Made by a program: the position numbers and the translations under genes. DNA of 64,000 nucleotides from an uncultured Gilliamella sp. Its GTDB lineage: Bacteria; Pseudomonadota; Gammaproteobacteria; Enterobacterales; Orbaceae. The stretch covers positions 62,001 to 126,000 of the forward strand of contig CAMLPV010000004.1 in NCBI GenBank assembly GCA_946482005.1, given 5' to 3'. Positions 1 to 7,598 of this stretch are shown here, piece after piece (positions within the stretch are counted from its first letter, which is position 1; every line of letters begins with the position of its first letter). A model generated the notes under the pieces. It was not told where the DNA came from, made no database searches, and worked only from the letters and a program-made list of their open reading frames with translations.

Positions 1-1
1 T

Positions 2-325
2 TATAATCAAACCGATGATATATTTGAATTAGCTTCTGTTTTAATTGAAAGTATTGTTTTGAACCATTGTTTTGCTAATGGAAATAAAAGAACTGCATTT
101 GTTGCAGGGTATATATTTCTATTACTCAATGGTTACGAACTTACCGCGCCATCAGAAGATGTCATAGAGATGATGGTTGGTGTTGCGGAAAAAACTTTTG
201 ATGCGGCGGATTTGGAGCGATGGCTTGCATATTGGTCAAGAGATTTTGATGCTAGAATTTTGTGCACTCCAGTAGAGGAATTTCCACTAGATTTTATTAA
301 GGATTTAAATGCCAACAGGGCATAA
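2..325 (+). CDS. Doc/Fic-family toxin, 5' end outside the window
   Basis: The frame is open from base 2, so the true start lies upstream. The visible part has the Fic/Doc core HxFxNGNKRT (HCFANGNKRTA, from about base 61) followed by the helix typical of Doc 'death-on-curing' proteins (FLLLNGYEL, later MMVGVAEK). Doc proteins phosphorylate EF-Tu and are held in check by a small Phd antitoxin, which would be expected just upstream. The Gly-Asn-Lys-Arg core is intact in the visible part, so the toxin could be active. A terminator follows directly. Family assignment is firm; activity and partner are not visible. Confidence 0.85.
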   Translation, partial: YNQTDDIFELASVLIESIVLNHCFANGNKRTAFVAGYIFLLLNGYELTAPSEDVIEMMVGVAEKTFDAADLERWLAYWSRDFDARILCTPVEEFPLDFIKDLNANRA

Positions 326-335
326 ACTTTTACTA

Positions 336-364
336 AACCACCGCCTAAATGGCGGTTTTTTTGT
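336..364 (+). terminator. Rho-independent terminator after the Doc-like gene
   Basis: Hairpin CCGCC/GGCGG (341-345 with 351-355, extended by flanking A-T pairs) followed by a run of seven T. It begins 11 bases after the stop codon. The core closely resembles the terminator after the primase gene at 7274-7297. Confidence 0.8.
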
Positions 365-403
365 GCCTAAAATTCATAAACATTCAATTTTAGAAAATCT
401 CAA

Positions 404-486
404 TTAGAAATGAGTTTTAGAGGGTATCAGGTGGTTATCATGGTTTCACCTCGGTTCATCCCTGTGTGACTAGAACTCATTTCTAA
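404..486. repeat. Long inverted repeat enclosing a second hairpin
   Basis: TTAGAAATGAGTT (404-416) is a perfect reverse complement of AACTCATTTCTAA (474-486), and the pairing continues about three bases inward after one mismatch. Inside it AGGTG (about 430) pairs with CACCT (about 447). AAGGGA (485-490) looks like a ribosome binding site for an 11-codon reading frame at 498-533, which would be a leader peptide if it is translated. The whole could be a structured leader or small RNA of the mobile island. No family is recognised. Confidence 0.5.
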
Positions 487-533
487 GGGAGAAAACAATG
501 GAATTAGTTTTAGAAATTATTGAACAGGACTAA

Positions 534-737
534 TACATTGAAAAAGTACAATAAAGCACCTCTGCCATTTCAAGGGCAGAAACGCAACTATTTAAAAATA
601 TTTAATCGGGAACTGCAAAAATTATGTAGTTTCGTTAAATTAAAACAGTTATCATTCATAATGAAGACAACTCACAAATCCCTTTCATGGGGTTGAATTT
701 AAAAATATCACTTCAATAATTTGAAGTAAGTTAGAAA
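534..737. other. Intergenic stretch with one copy of a 20-bp direct repeat
   Basis: AT-rich with no credible reading frame. The 20-mer CATGGGGTTGAATTTAAAAA occurs at 686-705 and again, exactly, at 3683-3702. The two copies bracket the AlpA/AntA part of the island. They may be recombination scars or a repeated leader element. Confidence 0.4.
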
Positions 738-941
738 ATGAATAAAGCAGAAAAGAAAAAGATAAATCGCTATTTTCATGGTGTTCCCAAAATAAGACTA
801 ATCGTATCGATTGAATAATCAATAGTTGATGAAATAGACGACCTTATTAAACATGATAGATGTCATCCAGCCAGTAAAAACCGTTCGGAGTTTGTAAGAT
901 TGTCGATAATGGATAAGCTGGATAGGAGTAAGAGAAAATGA
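738..941 (+). pseudogene. Ribbon-helix-helix (CopG/HicB-tail type) regulator with an in-frame TAA
   Basis: From ATG 738 the frame reads MNKAEKKKINRYF..., then a strand of the type IRLIVSIE, then TAA at 816-818. It continues in the same frame as SIVDEIDDLIK...SKNRSEFVRLSIMDKLDR to TGA at 939-941. The combined sequence has the ribbon-helix-helix pattern: a basic beta strand, the helix 'xxVDEIDxLI' and the helix 'SRSEFIRxAI'. Only the in-frame TAA breaks it. The final codons overlap the next gene as ATGA, the usual sign of translational coupling. It is either a recent nonsense mutation or a sequencing error. By position it may have been the regulator or antitoxin of the following membrane protein. 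Confidence 0.7.
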
Positions 942-1651
942 ACACAAAAAAGAAAGATAATATTATTGTAAGTATCATTATAACCGTTTTATTGTTTTCA
1001 GCTATTTTAGGTTTGATTTGGTTATATAGTCCTGATGCGTTTAAGCATGTAAAAGAAATGAGATTCAATGATTGGGGCGATTTTTTAGGTGGTACTTTTG
1101 GTACTGTAGCTTTGTTTTGGCTCATATTGGGCTATATGCTTCAAAAGCAAGAATTACAGCAAAACACTGAAGCTTTAAAGCTTCAAGCTGAAGAATTAAA
1201 AAATACTGTTGAAGAATATAGGCATATGGTTGAAGTAAATAATCAGCAGTTTTTATTGTATAAAAAAGAGCTAGATATTTTAAATTCACCTAATCTAATA
1301 ATTGATTTGACTTACTCTTATCATTATGACCAAGAACATATGTTAAGTTTAGTTGAGTTACATATTAATATCAAAAATGTTGGAGGAGAGGCTCAGAATA
1401 TTAAAATCAAGATAAAGAATGTAGACGGAGAATGTGAAATCGGTAATTTAAAATGAGGAGAGAATATATTAAGATCCACTTGTATTGAATTTGAAAAATT
1501 ACATTTAAGCAATGAGTTATTTATTTCACGAGCTTTAATTGAATATAGTTATTTGATGGATAATCGAATTGAAAATATAAAAATAATGGAAGATATAAAA
1601 CTAGATAATTCAGTTTTAGAATACTTAGAAATTGTTAATAGTATAGTATAG
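938..1651 (+). pseudogene. Two-TM coiled-coil membrane protein (AbiC-like), interrupted by in-frame TGA
   Basis: The open part (938-1456, 172 residues) has a basic N-terminus, a TM helix at about residues 9-30, the motif NDWGDFLGG, a second TM helix at about 50-67 and then a long coiled coil (QKQELQQNTEALK...). This is the layout of the putative phage abortive-infection AbiC group and related two-TM defence effectors. TGA at 1454-1456 ends the frame, but the same frame stays open for 64 more codons to TAG 1649-1651, with protein-like composition (IEFEKLHLSNELFISRALIEY). The full product would be about 236 residues. The upstream coupled gene also carries an in-frame stop, so decay of the pair is likelier than programmed readthrough. 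The AbiC relation is inferred from architecture only. Confidence 0.6.
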
Positions 1652-2155
1652 AGCTAATTTCATGTATGAAAATTTACAATATATAGTAATACATAATTAA
1701 AATTTACTACTATATGTAGTAAATTTTAATATCAACCGATTAAAAAACAAGCAAACAAACCAAGAGGAGAAAAATATTTTTTAAGAGCACTTTTTCACTG
1801 GTTGATTCATTACAAAATTAAGGCGATTATACAAATCTGATCATAAACTGAATTACTTGAAATTTAATTTATTTAAAAATCATAGAGTTAAAAATAATGT
1901 TTATTAAAATCAGATCGTAAATCAAATGACAGCATTTTTACGGCGTTACTAAAGTTAAATAATACATAGCAACCAAAATTGTATTTAAAGGGCTTAGAGC
2001 GCTCATTTTTCGCCTTATTTTGGATATTTATTATTTAGTATGCTTTATTTTTCAAAATACTTTGATAAAATACTAGTTAAATCGATTACTTGGTTATTTA
2101 TACAGGTAGTTAATTGAAAAGCTATTAATGAGGAGTATCTAAGTTGATAGTTTTA
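1652..2155. other. Long AT-rich intergenic region of the island
   Basis: No convincing gene on either strand. It contains a strong AT hairpin at 1698-1728 and leads into the structured RNA candidate at 2140-2215. In P4-like elements this is where the immunity and leader region lies, upstream of the replication genes. Confidence 0.4.
1698..1728. repeat. Perfect 13-bp inverted repeat
   Basis: TAAAATTTACTAC (1698-1710) and GTAGTAAATTTTA (1716-1728) with the 5-base loop TATAT. It could end transcripts of the interrupted membrane gene or be an operator. It has no GC core or T-run, so terminator function is doubtful. Confidence 0.5.
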
Positions 2156-2215
2156 AGGGGAGTTGGTTCACGGTCGCCAAACTTAGAAGCCAGATCCCCT
2201 AGTGCGAAGAAATTA
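2140..2215 (+). ncRNA. Candidate C4/CI-type antisense RNA of a P4-like element
   Basis: AGGGGA (2156-2161) pairs with TCCCCT (2195-2200). The enclosed segment carries GGTTCACGGTCGCCAAAC, GC-rich against very AT-rich surroundings. C4-type RNAs, including the P4 immunity RNA, sit upstream of alpA and replication genes and regulate them by pairing with the leader; the position here, about 200 bases upstream of an AlpA-like gene, fits. The assignment rests on location, hairpin and resemblance from memory. A covariance-model search was not possible. Confidence 0.45.
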
Positions 2216-2400
2216 AACATGATACGGATAGAAATGTAACAAATTGTTTAACAACCTCAGTTATATATTGTCTTATCTACCAAAAGTAGTCAATGCCAAT
2301 ATCAACTAACTGTTCATTTATTAATCAATTTATATTTTTCCCTTTCCCCTATATCATTGTTTAATTCTTTTTAATTAGTAATTTAAAAAGAGATTTTCAT

Positions 2401-2610
2401 ATGAAAGAAATTTTAAACAATAAAGATAGCCTTATCCCATTAAAAGATTTTATTGCCTTAATTGGTTATAAAAGCACATCCTCATATTATCAAATGCTCA
2501 AGAACGACAAAACCGCACCTAAACCAATAAAATTATTTGGTCGAAAAGTTTTTTTATCTAGTCAAGAAGTTAATAGCTGGATCGAATCAAAAAAAGCGGC
2601 AAGGAGGTAA
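2401..2610 (+). CDS. AlpA-like helix-turn-helix regulator
   Basis: 69 residues, a small winged-helix/MerR-like DNA-binding protein of the AlpA phage-regulator type. The first helix pair (LIPLKDFIALIGYKSTSSYYQMLKN) is the DNA-reading unit, and APKPIKLFGRKVFLSSQEVNSWIESKKAAR is the typical 'P.KLG.R..rW...ev..Wi' wing and tail. In P4-like satellites such proteins activate excision or replication genes. It follows the RNA candidate at 2140-2215 and opens the run of island genes. A Shine-Dalgarno-like AAGAGA lies about 8 bases upstream of the ATG. Confidence 0.8.
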   Translation: MKEILNNKDSLIPLKDFIALIGYKSTSSYYQMLKNDKTAPKPIKLFGRKVFLSSQEVNSWIESKKAARR

Positions 2611-2613
2611 TTT

Positions 2614-2667
2614 ATGCAAATTGAAAACCCTCTATATCGCGTTAAGTGTCTAGCTAAAAAATACTGA
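2614..2667 (+). CDS. 17-codon reading frame with strong RBS
   Basis: AAGGAGG (2601-2607), overlapping the end of the AlpA-like gene, stands 6 bases before ATG 2614. The product would be MQIENPLYRVKCLAKKY, short and basic. Small leader or killer peptides are common at this place in P4-like islands, but no family can be named. A hairpin at 2715-2742 follows. The RBS makes translation plausible; function is unknown. Confidence 0.35.
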   Translation: MQIENPLYRVKCLAKKY

Positions 2668-2714
2668 ATTAACTAATTGATTTTAAAGAAAAACGAAAAA
2701 ATTCGTTACGGTCA

Positions 2715-2750
2715 CCCCTTGCCTAAATTTAGCTAAAAGGGGGGCTTTTC
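2715..2750 (+). terminator. Hairpin before the AntA gene (terminator or attenuator)
   Basis: CCCCTT (2715-2720) pairs with AAGGGG (2737-2742), followed by GGCTTTTC. The T-run is short, so it may only attenuate. The adjacent motif CTGACACGTTAGGA (2750-2763) is echoed as CCGACACGTTAGGG near 3618-3631, each shortly after a GTTACGG motif. This suggests a duplicated control module. Confidence 0.45.
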
Positions 2751-2772
2751 TGACACGTTAGGAGTAATACTT

Positions 2773-3525
2773 ATGACAGATTTTAATAATTTAGTACCAG
2801 TAACAGAAACTCAATTCAACAGTAAATTACAGCAAACAGTTAGCGCCAAAGCATTACATTCTTACTTAAAAGTAGGAAATGATTTTTCCACATGGATAAA
2901 GGGAAGAATAAAAGAATATAACCTAATTAAAGATGATGATTTTTTAATCTTTGATTCATTAGAATTCAGGAATCAAAGTACAAATAATGAACAGTGGACA
3001 ACTAAGCGAGGCGGAGACCGTAAAAGCACTGATTATATTCTCACAATTGGAACCGCTAAAGAATTAGCAATGATTGAAAACAATGAACATGGGAGAGCCA
3101 TCAGAAAATACTTTATTCGTTGTGAAGAACTCCTTAAGAACATTGCACCCGCCATCCAAAAGAAAGAGCTAAAACGCTTAAAGGCACGAAATGAAGTTGC
3201 AAACTATAGCCGTCCTATGTGTGATGCATTAACTCTACACAGGCTATCACTTGGCAAAGAGACAAAACCTCATAACTATACCAACGAATTTAATATGATT
3301 AACGGTATTGTACTAGGTATGACAGCTAAATCTTTCCGAAAAACTCATAATATAACTGGTGATATCCGCGATTACCTTAATGAAGAACAACTAAGCCAAA
3401 TAGCCTACCTTGAGCGTTCTAATATTACCTTACTTGATTTGGGGTGGAGTTATGAGCAAAGGAAAGATGAACTAATCAAGCTATCACAAAGCTACATCAC
3501 TAGATTAATCAGTAAAGAGGCTTAA
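2773..3525 (+). CDS. AntA/AntB-type phage antirepressor
   Basis: 250 residues. Residues ~20-115 form an AntA/AntB domain: VSAKALHSYLKVGNDFSTWIKGRI...DFLIFDSLEF...STDYILTIGTAKELAMIENNEHGRAIRKYFIRCEE. Such proteins bind and inactivate phage repressors. The C-terminal part (about 140-250) has a second helical region (NMINGIVLGMTAKSFRK...LLDLGWSYEQRKDELIKLS) of the kind that varies among antirepressors. TTAGGAG lies 8 bases before the ATG. It is probably an anti-immunity factor of the satellite element; its likely target is a repressor such as the ribbon-helix-helix protein at 3821-3979, though that pairing is only inferred. Confidence 0.85.
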   Translation: MTDFNNLVPVTETQFNSKLQQTVSAKALHSYLKVGNDFSTWIKGRIKEYNLIKDDDFLIFDSLEFRNQSTNNEQWTTKRGGDRKSTDYILTIGTAKELAMIENNEHGRAIRKYFIRCEELLKNIAPAIQKKELKRLKARNEVANYSRPMCDALTLHRLSLGKETKPHNYTNEFNMINGIVLGMTAKSFRKTHNITGDIRDYLNEEQLSQIAYLERSNITLLDLGWSYEQRKDELIKLSQSYITRLISKEA

Positions 3526-3820
3526 TCATGACTACAAGCTCATATAATAACCTAGCAATACAGATGTATATCCAAACATTAAATAATCTCCCTGTGAAGC
3601 GTTACGGCGCAATTTTCCGACACGTTAGGGAAGATTTTATTGATATCACTACGAGCGCGCGTATGAGTTGGAAAACTTATTGCATGGGGTTGAATTTAAA
3701 AAGTTGGTTTTGCATGTCCATAAAAAGAGAAAGCAGAATACTAATAACTTGGTTTTGTCAGTCCATAAAAAGGAAACCAAGAAAACAAATACCACTTTTT
3801 GGTGGTATTAAGCTAATGCA
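3526..3820. other. Region of broken frames and short direct repeats
   Basis: A forward frame opens at ATG 3528 right after the antirepressor and runs on to 4523. Its first 215 codons cover a minus-strand gene and a promoter, so it is unlikely to be one protein; at most a short peptide begins at 3528. The stretch holds the second copy of the 20-bp repeat (3683-3702). It also holds two copies of TTGGTTTTG-NNN-GTCCATAAAAAG (3704-3727 and 3759-3782) that differ only in the three central bases. Confidence 0.5.
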
Positions 3821-3979
3821 TTATTTCTTGTTTGGTTTGTTTAATTTTTCGCGACAAGCATCAATAACCCAAGCAGAAAAGTTGGTATTCTCCTTTTTGG
3901 ATTGCTCGTCTATTTTTGCTATTAGTTCATGTGGAAAGCGGATATCTTTACGTTTTGACTTACTAGTTTCATTTGCCAT
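3821..3979 (-). CDS. Small ribbon-helix-helix DNA-binding protein, likely repressor
   Basis: 52 residues on the minus strand, ATG at 3979-3977, TAA at 3823-3821. The sequence has a basic strand KRKDIRFP, helix HELIAKIDEQSKKEN and helix NFSAWVIDACREKLN: a complete Arc/MetJ-type fold with the conserved 'xFSxWV..A.re.l' second helix. It is divergent from the gene at 4173. The interval carries three copies of a CGGACA motif (4001-4080), one of them inside a strong forward promoter. By position this is the repressor of the replication genes and of itself. It lies wholly inside an antisense open frame that should not be annotated. Confidence 0.75.
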   Translation of the reverse strand: MANETSKSKRKDIRFPHELIAKIDEQSKKENTNFSAWVIDACREKLNKPNKK

Positions 3980-4000
3980 ATTGGATATTCATAAGTTATT

Positions 4001-4080
4001 AGTACGGACAATATACACTAAAGTAAAGAATAAAAATAGTGTTGACATGTGCGGACAAAATAAAATATATTGTACGGACA
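4001..4080 (+). promoter_or_regulatory. Divergent control region: promoter with three CGGACA repeats
   Basis: Repeats AGTACGGACA (4001-4010), TGTGCGGACA (4048-4057) and TGTACGGACA (4071-4080) are in the same orientation. TTGACA (4042-4047), an 18-base spacer and TATATT (4066-4071) form a near-consensus sigma-70 promoter facing the replication genes. Repeat 2 lies in its spacer and repeat 3 at the expected start point. Binding there would block transcription, so these are likely operators for the divergent ribbon-helix-helix gene. Confidence 0.65.
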
Positions 4081-4172
4081 TATTAAATTTTAACATTTTA
4101 ATAAAAACAATAGCCCAAAGAGTTCGCACCTCAATGAGCTATCTAACCACAAACATTAAACGGAGTAATGCT

Positions 4173-4523
4173 ATGGCTAATAGTAATGATACCCTATGCC
4201 CTAAAAATGGGCAATATGACCTACCTAACCTTTTATCTGTTTTGAATTTATATCAGGCTGATATCCAACCACAAAACTTATTACACGCAAAAGCACACTT
4301 AGAGGAACTCAGACAATCAATTCTATGGGGAATCGGTGCTATTGGTAATTTGTTATTTTGGGCTTCTGAATGTGAAGAATATGAGGAACAACAATTTAAA
4401 GACGATATACGCGATATTGGTTACTTGTTAGCACAATTAAAAAACGTTGCTTGCTTTGCTTCCAATCAAATTAATTTACTTGACGATAAACTTAATGATA
4501 AGGAAATTAACGATAATAAATAA
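4173..4523 (+). CDS. Unknown P4-like island protein
   Basis: 116 residues from ATG 4173, chosen because CGGAG sits 7 bases upstream and the strong promoter at 4042-4071 lies just before it. The same frame extends much further upstream, but only as an artefact across the minus-strand gene. The product is acidic and helical (LLHAKAHLEELRQSILWGIGAIGNLLFWASECEEYEEQQFKDDIRDIGYLLAQLKNVA). The pattern resembles small proteins that precede the primase in prophage islands. No function is recognised. Its end overlaps the next reading frame. Confidence 0.6.
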   Translation: MANSNDTLCPKNGQYDLPNLLSVLNLYQADIQPQNLLHAKAHLEELRQSILWGIGAIGNLLFWASECEEYEEQQFKDDIRDIGYLLAQLKNVACFASNQINLLDDKLNDKEINDNK

Positions 4524-4890
4524 TAACCCAAAAATAACCGCAATTCACCATATCATCGTTGATTCAGTTATGGCAATAGTAGCAAGTTTGTTTTTAATTG
4601 AGCAGATTAACAAAAATGATAGTCAAGTATTTATTCATGAGGGTACTAAAATTGATATTAATAAAGATTTAATTGTACTAGGGTTAAAAATCAACCTTAA
4701 GCAATACCTGATTGAGAATTTCGGCGAAAGCGAGGGATTAAATCGCACTTATGGCGCGTTAAAAGACATGTACACAGAAAGCGCAGATAAACCTATTTCA
4801 TTAACCCCATTAGGGCAAGAATTACTTTCAACATTGTTTATTGGTTTAGTCGAAGATATCAAAGCTGAATCTAACGCGACAGTCCATTAA
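4495..4890 (+). CDS. Unknown island protein upstream of the primase
   Basis: About 131 residues from ATG 4495. ATG 4570 (MAIVASLFLIEQ) is the alternative and would give 106 residues. No start has a convincing ribosome binding site, although AAGGAAATT near 4500 may serve a non-standard one. The core reads DSVMAIVASLFLIEQINKN...IDINKDLIVLGLKINLKQYLIENFGE...ADKPISLTPLGQELLSTLFIGLVEDI. No catalytic motif is seen. It lies 10 bases before the primase-helicase and is probably co-transcribed with it. Confidence 0.55.
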   Translation: MIRKLTIINNNPKITAIHHIIVDSVMAIVASLFLIEQINKNDSQVFIHEGTKIDINKDLIVLGLKINLKQYLIENFGESEGLNRTYGALKDMYTESADKPISLTPLGQELLSTLFIGLVEDIKAESNATVH

Positions 4891-4900
4891 GGGGGCAGTA

Positions 4901-7246
4901 ATGAGAATAAACGAAATTACAGCCGAAGCGGTGGGTAAATGGCAATCAATCTTTAGTTCATTAGACATTGAGGTGGGTAATGGCAAACATTGCCCCTGTC
5001 CCGTCTGCGGTGGTAAAGATAGATTTAGATTTGATAATAAAGATGGGCGCGGTACTTATATCTGCAATCAATGTGGTAGCGGTGACGGCTTAAATCTTAT
5101 CAAAAACTATTATCATTGTGATGCTAAAGAAGCGAGCAATAAAGTAGCAGAATGTTTAAATTTAAATAATCATGTAGCCACAAGCTCGGATTTCAAGTCC
5201 GACCTACAGAGTAAACCCATATTTAAAAAGGTTGAATATTTATTATCTAAAACAATATTAGGTCAATCGGATTACCTCACTGAAAAAGGGTTAACGTTCG
5301 ACTTACCCTTGCTAGATAACGGGCGTATTTTTGTGCCTGTTATCAATATCAACGGTGAATATACAGGCGGTCAATTTATCGAGCTAGACGGAAGCAAGCA
5401 CATAATGAAAGGCTCGAATAAAAAAGGTGCTTTTATATGGGTCTGCCCAAATTTGGGCAAGCCTGACGAGGTAAAAAAAGAATTGCTCACAGCTACCGAG
5501 ATTATTATTTGTGAGGGATTAGCCACAGGTATATCGATAGCGGTATTCCGCCATCGGTCAATGGTGATATCTGCTATTGATGCAGGCAACCTTATTCATG
5601 TGGCTAACGCTATTCGTGAGGTTAATACTACCGTAAATATTATTATTGCGGGTGATAATGATATAGGTAGTCATAGAAACACAGGTAAAGAAAAAGCGAT
5701 AGAAGCGGCTAAAGCGGTAAATGGTTATTACACAATCCCTGACACTGATTATAAATGTGATTGGGATGATTATAGACAACAATTTGGGCTTCAGAAAACT
5801 TCAGCTTTATTCGATAAAAACTTATCAAAAATTAACGTTCAAACCTTAACAAATACTAACAACCAAAACTTGAAAAAACTTGAAACCCAAAACATGAATT
5901 TATCACAAATGGCATCAAATCAGCGCGCCGAATTGCTAAATGAGCATTATAACCATAACCTTGCTATTAATCTTACTACCGATGAAATCTATCACTATCA
6001 AGATAATGCATGGCAACCCATTAGCGATAAAGTCTTAATGCGAACACTAGCCGATTTATTCACCCAATCAGGCGAACCATTTAACCCTATGCGAATTAGC
6101 TCAGCGGTTGAATCGCTCAGATTATCACTGCCTATAATGGGAACACCTCAGAAAGATTTAATCTGCTTTAAAAATGGTGTTTATGAGCTGAAGACACAAA
6201 CTTTCAGGCCACACAATAAGCAAGATTGGTTATTGGTAAGTAATGATATTGATTATTACCCTGCCAAAGAAAATGAATCTTTCGAAACTCACGCACCTAA
6301 CTTTGCTAAATGGCTAAAAAGAGCATCAGGCAATCAAGATAAGGCTAAAAATATCTTAGCTGCGCTATATATGATATTGGCTAATCGCCATGACTGGCAA
6401 TTATTCTTAGAGGTTACAGGCGCAGGCGGTAGCGGTAAAAGTGTATTTGCTGAAATCGCAACTATGTTATCAGGCAAGAATAATACTGTTATAGGCACAA
6501 TGGAATCACTGGAAAAAGCAAGAGATAGAGCCTTAGTAGTTGGTTACTCTCTTATCATTTTACCAGACCAACCGCGATATATGGGCAGTGGTGCAGGTTT
6601 AAAAGCGATTACTGGCGGTGATGAAGTAGCAATTGACCCTAAACACAAGCAGCCCTATTCCTGTAAGATTCCAGCGGTAGTGTTAGTAATCAACAACGAA
6701 GCCATGCGATTTAATGAGCGCAACGGGGGCATATCAAGGCGAAGAGTAATATTTCACTTTGGCGAGGTTATACCAGAAAAAGAGCGAGATTTAAACTTGG
6801 TTAGCAAAATAGAGCAAGAACTCCCCTCAATTGTGAGGTTGCTATTAAATGAGTTTACCAGTCCAGCAGAAGCCAAAGAAAGACTACACCAGCAACAACA
6901 ATCAGACGAAGCGACGGCGATTAAACGCGAATCTGACCACTTGGTAGATTTTTGTAGTTATCTTGATGTGCTGGATCATCCCAATGGTATGCTTATGGGT
7001 AATTTAGGCATAATACCATTTAACCCTAAAAAATATTTATATCATGCTTATATTGAGTATGTGCGAAATACAGGGCTTAATAATCCATTGTCCTTGAGTG
7101 GGTTCGGTTTATCATTAAATTACGCCATAAAAGAAAATAGAAAGGCGTACATTAAAAAACGAACTAATATAGGGGTAAAAACTAATTTAGAAATAAACCC
7201 AGATATGTGTAAAGATTGGCTACCTAAAGCCGAAGATCCTAACTAG
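4901..7246 (+). CDS. P4 alpha-like primase-helicase
   Basis: 781 residues, close to the usual ~780 of phage P4 alpha. The N-terminal zinc ribbon uses C33/C36...C55/C58 (CPVCGGKDRFRF...YICNQCG). A Toprim-like section follows at about residues 180-290 (TEIIICEGLATGISIA, IIIAGDND, the family's catalytic acidic motifs). A C-terminal superfamily 3-type helicase has Walker A GAGGSGKS near residues 507-514 and Walker B-like LIILPDQPR. Such proteins start satellite replication at a cis origin. GGGGG lies 6 bases before the ATG, and a terminator follows. This is the best marker that 400-7300 is a P4-like element. Confidence 0.92.
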   Translation: MRINEITAEAVGKWQSIFSSLDIEVGNGKHCPCPVCGGKDRFRFDNKDGRGTYICNQCGSGDGLNLIKNYYHCDAKEASNKVAECLNLNNHVATSSDFKSDLQSKPIFKKVEYLLSKTILGQSDYLTEKGLTFDLPLLDNGRIFVPVININGEYTGGQFIELDGSKHIMKGSNKKGAFIWVCPNLGKPDEVKKELLTATEIIICEGLATGISIAVFRHRSMVISAIDAGNLIHVANAIREVNTTVNIIIAGDNDIGSHRNTGKEKAIEAAKAVNGYYTIPDTDYKCDWDDYRQQFGLQKTSALFDKNLSKINVQTLTNTNNQNLKKLETQNMNLSQMASNQRAELLNEHYNHNLAINLTTDEIYHYQDNAWQPISDKVLMRTLADLFTQSGEPFNPMRISSAVESLRLSLPIMGTPQKDLICFKNGVYELKTQTFRPHNKQDWLLVSNDIDYYPAKENESFETHAPNFAKWLKRASGNQDKAKNILAALYMILANRHDWQLFLEVTGAGGSGKSVFAEIATMLSGKNNTVIGTMESLEKARDRALVVGYSLIILPDQPRYMGSGAGLKAITGGDEVAIDPKHKQPYSCKIPAVVLVINNEAMRFNERNGGISRRRVIFHFGEVIPEKERDLNLVSKIEQELPSIVRLLLNEFTSPAEAKERLHQQQQSDEATAIKRESDHLVDFCSYLDVLDHPNGMLMGNLGIIPFNPKKYLYHAYIEYVRNTGLNNPLSLSGFGLSLNYAIKENRKAYIKKRTNIGVKTNLEINPDMCKDWLPKAEDPN

Positions 7247-7273
7247 TAGCTCAAATTGAAGCACTAAAATAAG

Positions 7274-7297
7274 ACCGCCCTAATTGGCGGTTTTTTA
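7274..7297 (+). terminator. Terminator after the primase-helicase
   Basis: ACCGCC (7274-7279) pairs with GGCGGT (7286-7291), followed by T6. It ends the island operon. Confidence 0.85.
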
Positions 7298-7314
7298 TTG
7301 AGTGAATACCTAAA

Positions 7315-7351
7315 GTGTATACTTGTGAATAGTAAACATTCAAGTATACAC
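7315..7351. repeat. GTATAC-centred inverted repeat
   Basis: GTGTATACTTG (7315-7325) and CAAGTATACAC (7341-7351) are perfect reverse complements separated by 15 bases. Each arm contains the palindrome GTATAC, which also recurs in the tandem repeats at 7575-7598. Confidence 0.6.
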
Positions 7352-7574
7352 CACTCAAACCCTTTTAGAATAAGGCTTCAAGCAGGTAGTGAACACCGTG
7401 CATACTTTTTTATAAAATTTTATTTTTATGGGGGGGAGGTATAAAAAATCTAAAACATAATTAACGGATACCGCTCACCTAGATAAATTTTTACACCGTC
7501 AAAATTCTAAAACCAATTTTTAACCTTTCAATTTGGCAAGATTAAAATACCTAATATTGGGGGGCACTTTTTGT

Positions 7575-7598
7575 TTTAGGTATACGTTTAGGTATACG
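7575..7598. repeat. Tandem 12-bp repeat TTTAGGTATACG
   Basis: Two exact copies (7575-7586 and 7587-7598), with a third copy carrying one change at 7797-7808. They are possible protein-binding sites, for example integrase arms. Confidence 0.6.

Noticed and set aside
404-486. Retron-type msr/msd RNA next to a two-TM effector
   Set aside because: Outer-stem geometry is suggestive, but no reverse transcriptase gene is present in the window.
1454-1651. Selenocysteine or programmed readthrough at TGA 1454
   Set aside because: No selenocysteine insertion hairpin was recognised, and the coupled upstream gene also has a nonsense codon, so decay is simpler.
3528-4523. 331-codon forward reading frame as one protein
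   Set aside because: Its first two thirds cover an antisense ribbon-helix-helix gene, a strong promoter and repeats. A good RBS and a natural protein start exist only at 4173.
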